This document shows, in pieces, positions 33,118-37,004 of a stretch of 37,004 nt of DNA. A model generated the notes under the pieces. It made no database searches. It was not told where the DNA came from and worked only from the letters and a program-made list of their open reading frames with translations. Location: positions 1 through 37,004 of the forward strand of contig NZ_ADGX01000084.1 in NCBI RefSeq assembly GCF_000177675.1, written 5' to 3'. Position numbers and translations under genes: made by a program. How positions within the stretch are numbered: position 1 is the first letter of the stretch; every line of letters starts with the position of its first letter. This DNA is from Parafrankia sp. EUN1f. GTDB taxonomy: Bacteria > Actinomycetota > Actinomycetes > Frankiales > Frankiaceae.

Positions 33118-34059
33118 ATGAGACGGCGCTCGGCGCGACGGAACTCGGTGGCGGCGGCGCTGCTCGCCCTGACGCTGGCGGCGGTCGTCGCCTGCGGTGG
33201 CGGCGAGGAGCCCGAAGGCGGTGGCCTCGGCTCGCTCACGGTCGCGGACGCCGGGTTCACCGAGAGCACGATCCTCGCCGACATGTACGGCGAACTGCTC
33301 CACCAGGCCGGCTACCAGGTCGAACGGACCTCCCTGTCGACCACGGAGGACGGCCAGTCCGCTCTCGAGAGCGGCGAGATCGACGCGATGCCGCAGTATG
33401 TCGCCACCTATGCCAACCTCCTCAGCTCCCAGGGCAACGGCGGCGATCTCCAGCCCGACACCGCGTCCGATCTGGACGCCGCGCTGGCCAGGCTCCGCAC
33501 GCTCGCGGCGGCGCGGGGGCTGAGCGTCCTCGAACCGGCCGACGCCGTCGACCAGAACGCCTTCGCGGTGAGCCGTTCGTTCGCCGAGGAGCACAACCTG
33601 AAGACGCTGTCCGACCTCGGGGCGAGCGGGCTCGCCGTCGAGCTCGCGGCAGGTGCCGAATGCGTGAACCGCCCGTTCTGCGCGCCCGGCCTGGAGAAGG
33701 TGTACGGAATCGAGATCACCGGAATCCTCGAGACCGGGGTCGCGACCAGGCAGACCAAGGCCGCCGTTCGGGACGACGAGGCGCAGCTCGGGCTGGTGCT
33801 CACCACCGACGCGACGGTCACCGACTACGGCCTGGTCGTGCTCACGGATGACAAGAAGCTCCAGAACGCCGACAATCTGGTGCCCATTGTGAACTCGGCC
33901 TCACTCACCCCGCAGATAACGTCCGCACTGAACGCGCTGGCACCGGTGCTCACCACGGCGGATCTGGCTGAGCTCAACAAGAAGGTGGACGCCGAGCAGC
34001 AGAAGACCGAGGACGTCGCCCGCGACTACCTCTCCGACAAGGGCCTGCTCGAGGGCTGA
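33118..34059 (+). CDS. Osmoprotectant (glycine betaine/choline-type) ABC substrate-binding lipoprotein
   Basis: A 313-residue OpuC/ProX-like binding protein. ATG 33118 starts a basic, then hydrophobic signal ([25 protein letters not shown]) with lipobox VVAC, so it is anchored outside the membrane. The mature part shows [55 protein letters not shown], a central [19 protein letters not shown] and [24 protein letters not shown], all typical of the family. A second pair of cysteines (CVNRPFC) may form a disulfide. No permease or ATPase gene is near, so its transporter must be elsewhere or it acts alone. It lies 20 bp after purQ and 71 bp before purL. Confidence 0.88.
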   Translation: MRRRSARRNSVAAALLALTLAAVVACGGGEEPEGGGLGSLTVADAGFTESTILADMYGELLHQAGYQVERTSLSTTEDGQSALESGEIDAMPQYVATYANLLSSQGNGGDLQPDTASDLDAALARLRTLAAARGLSVLEPADAVDQNAFAVSRSFAEEHNLKTLSDLGASGLAVELAAGAECVNRPFCAPGLEKVYGIEITGILETGVATRQTKAAVRDDEAQLGLVLTTDATVTDYGLVVLTDDKKLQNADNLVPIVNSASLTPQITSALNALAPVLTTADLAELNKKVDAEQQKTEDVARDYLSDKGLLEG

Positions 34060-34130
34060 CCCCGGTCACCGAAGCGGACGGCACGGGCGTCGCCGACACC
34101 CTGCGCCCGCGGATCCGCCAGGATGGGGCG

Positions 34131-36389
34131 GTGACCGGAACACCCTCCGCCCCCACCACCAGCCAGCCCTACCGCGAGCTCGGCCTCACCGACGACGAGT
34201 ACGAACGGATCGTCGCGACCCTCGGCCGGGTCCCGACCGACGCCGAACTGGCCATGTATTCGGTGATGTGGAGCGAGCACTGCTCCTACAAGTCCTCCAA
34301 GGTGCATCTGCGCCAGTTCCGGGACACCCCGGCCACCGACCGGCTCCTGGTCGGGATGGGCGAGAACGCGGGTGTCGTGGACGTCGGCGAGGGCCTGGCC
34401 GTCACCTTCAAGGTCGAGTCACACAACCATCCCAGCTTCGTGGAGCCCTACCAGGGAGCGGCCACCGGTGTCGGTGGCATCGTCCGCGACATCCTGACCA
34501 TGGGGGCCCGGCCGATCGGCGTCCTCGACCCGCTCCGCTTCGGTGCCGCGGACGCCCCCGACACCTCCCGGGTGCTGCCCGGTGTGGTCGCCGGAATCGG
34601 CGGCTACGGCAACTGCCTGGGCCTGCCGAACATCGGCGGCGAGGTCGTCTTCGATCCGGTCTACGCGGGTAACCCGCTGGTCAATGCGCTGTGCGTGGGC
34701 GTAATGCCGGTCGGCCGGGTGCAGACCTCCGCGGCCACCGGTGTAGGCAACGCCGTGGTCCTGCTCGGCGCGAAGACGGGTCGGGACGGCATCGGCGGGG
34801 TGTCCGTCCTGGCGTCCGCGACGTTCGACGCGGAGGGTGGCCCGGCCCGGCGCCCGTCGGTGCAGGTCGGCGACCCGTTCATCGAGAAGATCCTCATCGA
34901 GTGCTGCCTGGAGCTCTTCGACCGCGGGCTGGTCGTCGGCATCCAGGACCTCGGGGGGGCCGGCCTCACCTGCGCGCTCACCGAGACGACGGCCGCCGGC
35001 ATCGCGACCGGCCAGCCCGGCGGCATGGACGTCGACCTCGACCTCGTCCCGCTGCGCGAGGCGTCGATGGAGGCCCATGAGGTGCTGGCCAGCGAGTCGC
35101 AGGAGCGGATGCTGGCCGTCGTCACCCCCGACGTGCTGCCCGAGGTGCTGGCTCTGGCCGAGCGCTGGGGCGTGCACGCCACCCGGATCGGCACGGTGAC
35201 CGACAGCGGTCGCCTCGTCGTCCGCTGGCACGGCGAGGTCGTGGTGGACGTCCCGCCCGGCTCGCTGGCCGACGACGGGCCCGTCTACGAGCGCCCGCTG
35301 CGCCGCCCGGCCGATCTGGACCTGCTGCACGCGGACGCACCGACTGCCCTGGTACGTCCCGGAACAGGCGCCGAGCTGCGGGAGACGCTGCTGCGCATGG
35401 TCGCCTCGCCGAACCTGTGCTCACGGGCCTGGGTGACCGAGCAGTACGACCGGTATGTACAGGCCAACACGGTGCTGGCCCAGCCCGAGGACGCAGGCGT
35501 GCTGCGGCTGTCAGCCTCCGGGCTCGGCATCGCGCTGGCCACCGACGGCAACGGCCGCTACGCCCGGCTGGACCCGTTCGCCGGCGCCCAGCTCGCCCTC
35601 GCCGAGGCGTGCCGCAACGTCGCCGCCGTCGGCGCCGAGCCGATCGCGGTGACCAACTGCCTGAACTTCGGCTCGCCCGAGGACCCGGAGGTCATGTGGC
35701 AGTTCGCCCAGGCCTGCGCGGGCCTCGCCGAGGCGTGCCGGCGCCTGGGCCTACCGGTCACCGGCGGCAACGTCTCCTTCTACAACCAGACCGGGGCGAC
35801 TCCGATCCATCCGACCCCGGTCGTCGGCGTGCTCGGTCTGCTGCCGGACGTGAGCCGCCGCACCGCCATGGCCTTCACCGGCGCGGGCGACACCGTCGTC
35901 CTGCTGGGTGAGACACGGGACGAGCTCGGCGGCTCCGAGTGGGCCTGGGTCACCCACGGTCACCTCGGCGGTACGCCACCGGCCGTCGACCTGGCCCAGG
36001 AGAAGTCGCTCGCCGAGGTACTCGTCGCCGGCGGGCGCGACGGCCTGTTCACCGCGGCGCACGACCTCTCCGAGGGCGGGTTGGCGCAGGCCCTGGTCGA
36101 GTCCTGCCTGCGCGGCGCGCACGGCGCGCGCCTCGAGCTCCCAGCGGACGCCGACCCGTTTGTCGAGCTGTTCAGCGAGTCGGCCGGGCGCGCGGTCGTG
36201 ACCATCGCCGCCGCCGACCTGGATCGGCTCGCGGCCCTGTGCGCCTCACATGGACTGCCGTGGCGGCCGATCGGCGCCGTGACGGCTGCTGCCGACCTCG
36301 AGGTCGCCGGCCAGTTCACCATTTCGCTGGACGAGCTGCGGACCGCACACGAGGGGACGCTGCCTCGCCTCTTCGGCAGCACCGCCTGA
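34131..36389 (+). CDS. purL: Phosphoribosylformylglycinamidine synthase II (small PurL)
   Basis: A 752-residue cytosolic synthetase that, with PurQ and PurS, converts FGAR to FGAM. It has the small-PurL length. Motifs include [94 protein letters not shown] and [15 protein letters not shown]. The GTG at 34131 is preceded by GGATGGGGC. The 71-bp gap after the lipoprotein gene shows no terminator. A strong hairpin follows the stop. Confidence 0.97.
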   Translation: MTGTPSAPTTSQPYRELGLTDDEYERIVATLGRVPTDAELAMYSVMWSEHCSYKSSKVHLRQFRDTPATDRLLVGMGENAGVVDVGEGLAVTFKVESHNHPSFVEPYQGAATGVGGIVRDILTMGARPIGVLDPLRFGAADAPDTSRVLPGVVAGIGGYGNCLGLPNIGGEVVFDPVYAGNPLVNALCVGVMPVGRVQTSAATGVGNAVVLLGAKTGRDGIGGVSVLASATFDAEGGPARRPSVQVGDPFIEKILIECCLELFDRGLVVGIQDLGGAGLTCALTETTAAGIATGQPGGMDVDLDLVPLREASMEAHEVLASESQERMLAVVTPDVLPEVLALAERWGVHATRIGTVTDSGRLVVRWHGEVVVDVPPGSLADDGPVYERPLRRPADLDLLHADAPTALVRPGTGAELRETLLRMVASPNLCSRAWVTEQYDRYVQANTVLAQPEDAGVLRLSASGLGIALATDGNGRYARLDPFAGAQLALAEACRNVAAVGAEPIAVTNCLNFGSPEDPEVMWQFAQACAGLAEACRRLGLPVTGGNVSFYNQTGATPIHPTPVVGVLGLLPDVSRRTAMAFTGAGDTVVLLGETRDELGGSEWAWVTHGHLGGTPPAVDLAQEKSLAEVLVAGGRDGLFTAAHDLSEGGLAQALVESCLRGAHGARLELPADADPFVELFSESAGRAVVTIAAADLDRLAALCASHGLPWRPIGAVTAAADLEVAGQFTISLDELRTAHEGTLPRLFGSTA

Positions 36390-36441
36390 CGACGCGGACG
36401 CCTGACGCCTGCCGGCCGGTGTGCCTGGCGCGCCCGGCGCT

Positions 36442-36481
36442 GGCCCGGGTCACCCGTGGCCGGCGCCGGGTGACCCGGGCC
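36442..36481 (+). terminator. Terminator hairpin after purL
   Basis: Perfect 14-bp arms, GGCCCGGGTCACCC (36442-36455) and its complement (36468-36481), surround a 12-nt loop. It starts 52 bp after the purL stop and also marks the latest point where chromosomal purL sequence ends before the mobile element. Confidence 0.8.
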
Positions 36482-36504
36482 GGCCGGGCGGTCAGGCGAT
36501 CAGT

Positions 36505-36546
36505 GGTCGGAGGTCAGAGGTCAGACATCCCATGTTTTTGGATGTC
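36505..36546. repeat. Heptad repeats and hairpin at the inner end of the IS110-type element
   Basis: Three adjacent heptads GGTCGGA, GGTCAGA, GGTCAGA (36505-36525) run into an inverted repeat, GACATCC (36524-36530) and GGATGTC (36540-36546), with a 9-nt loop. The right arm overlaps the transposase stop codon. It may serve as terminator for the transposase and/or lie at the element's end; IS110 elements lack classical terminal inverted repeats. Confidence 0.5.
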
Positions 36547-37004
36547 AAGGGGCGGGTGCGAGCGTGACGTTCCGCGGCCAGGCGGTTGCCTCGTCGTAGG
36601 GGGTATGGGTCTTGAGGCAGCCATGGAGGATGCCGACCAGGCGGTTGCCGAGCTGGCGGAGGGCGGCGTGGTGGGACTTGCCGCGTCCGCGGACGGTGTC
36701 GTAGTAGGCACGGGCGCCGGGCGAGGCGTTCAGGGCGCAGAAGGCCTGCTGGTGCAGGGCGTCGGCGAGCCGGTTGTTGCGGGCGTAGCGGGCCATGACC
36801 ACGGTCTTGCGGCCTGAGGCGCGGGTGATCGGGCTGGTGCCGGCGTAGTTGCGGCGGGCTTTGGCGTCGGTGTAGCGCTTCGGGTCGTCCCCGAACTCGG
36901 CGAGCACCCGGGCAGCGAGGACCGTGCCCAGGCCGGGCTGGGACAGCAGGACCTCAGCGTCCGGGTGCTCGCCAAAATGGGCTTCGACCTGCTCCTCGAG
37001 GCGG
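36545..37004 (-). CDS. IS110-family (IS116/IS902-like) transposase, C-terminal part
   Basis: The frame is open from the right edge to a TGA at 36545-36547, giving 152 residues. It contains the Transposase_20 domain: LLSQPGLGTVLAARVLAEFGD, a helix-hairpin-helix-like DNA-binding part, then RYTDAKARRNYAGTSPITRASGRKTVVMARYARNNRLADALHQQA. The Ser in RASGRK is at the position of the catalytic serine of IS110 recombinases, which work with an N-terminal RuvC-like DEDD domain (not in view) and an element-encoded bridge RNA. No premature stop is seen, so the element may be intact outside the window. Confidence 0.92.
   Translation of the reverse strand, partial: RLEEQVEAHFGEHPDAEVLLSQPGLGTVLAARVLAEFGDDPKRYTDAKARRNYAGTSPITRASGRKTVVMARYARNNRLADALHQQAFCALNASPGARAYYDTVRGRGKSHHAALRQLGNRLVGILHGCLKTHTPYDEATAWPRNVTLAPAP

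Larger units (their letters stand above)
36505..37004 (-). mobile_element. IS110-family insertion sequence, truncated by the window edge
   Basis: The transposase C-terminal part and a short flank are present; the rest lies beyond 37004. The inner boundary must fall between the purL terminator (36481) and the transposase stop (36545); I set it at the heptad repeats, which is an estimate. Confidence 0.6.

Overview
The window is 37 kb of very GC-rich DNA with strong G/C bias at third codon positions, frequent GTG/TTG starts and long spurious open frames on opposite strands. Gene content points to a high-GC actinobacterium: a CIRCE-controlled stand-alone groEL, a SEC-C/DUF5926 protein, a folP-folBK-DUF3180 cluster, an XPB-type helicase next to its helicase-associated partner, a mycobacterial EspI-like ATPase and a Uma2-family protein. 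The style (many in-frame tandem repeats, a Uma2 gene, an IS110 element) resembles Frankia/Parafrankia, but that genus call is inference. Most of the window looks like ordinary chromosomal backbone; the clearest mobile DNA is the truncated IS110-family transposase at the right edge.

Layout. 1-0.5 kb: the 3' end of a gene cut by the left edge, with a C-terminal winged-helix-like segment. 0.6-3.1 kb (minus): a divergent GT20 glycosyltransferase (trehalose-6-phosphate synthase family) and a HAD-IIB sugar phosphatase. 3.1-4.6 kb (plus): a SAM-I-type riboswitch directly in front of threonine synthase, with its closing helix overlapping the Shine-Dalgarno sequence. 4.7-7.1 kb: a divergently transcribed GAF-PAS histidine kinase and LuxR-type response regulator. 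7.6-9.2 kb: an exported I36-type peptidase-inhibitor-like protein and a lipoprotein with a duplicated Cys-Met motif. 9.8-11.7 kb: two tandem CIRCE operators, groEL and its terminator. 11.7-12.4 kb: a Uma2-family protein. 12.5-17.5 kb (minus): a proline-repeat membrane protein, the helicase-associated protein (with an apparent one-base frameshift near its end) and the XPB helicase.

17.8-21.3 kb (minus): a GNAT acetyltransferase, folP, a folB-folK fusion and a DUF3180 membrane protein form an operon with ATGA and GTGA stop/start overlaps at two of its junctions. A 17-bp iterated repeat sits just beyond it. 21.9-27.9 kb (plus): a TPR-like protein, an aminoglycoside-phosphotransferase-fold kinase carrying eight GDADP repeats, larB (nickel-pincer cofactor synthesis) and a proline-rich EspI-like MinD/ParA ATPase. 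27.9-30.2 kb (minus): a geranylgeranyl-reductase-family flavoprotein behind the DUF5926/SEC-C gene. 30.6-36.4 kb (plus): a renalase-like FAD oxidoreductase, an RsbW-type anti-sigma kinase, purQ, an osmoprotectant-type substrate-binding lipoprotein, and purL. 36.5 kb to the edge (minus): the C-terminal part of an IS110-family transposase.

The points most worth a second look are the SAM riboswitch on threonine synthase with a competing leader hairpin; the XPB locus, where a C-run frameshift and a pentanucleotide repeat create an artificial 1462-codon reading frame; the 17-bp iteron array; the purQ/purL pair split by a transporter lipoprotein with no purS; and the many codon-periodic tandem repeats inside otherwise conserved genes. 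I found no CRISPR array, rRNA or tRNA, and no clearly new multi-gene system.
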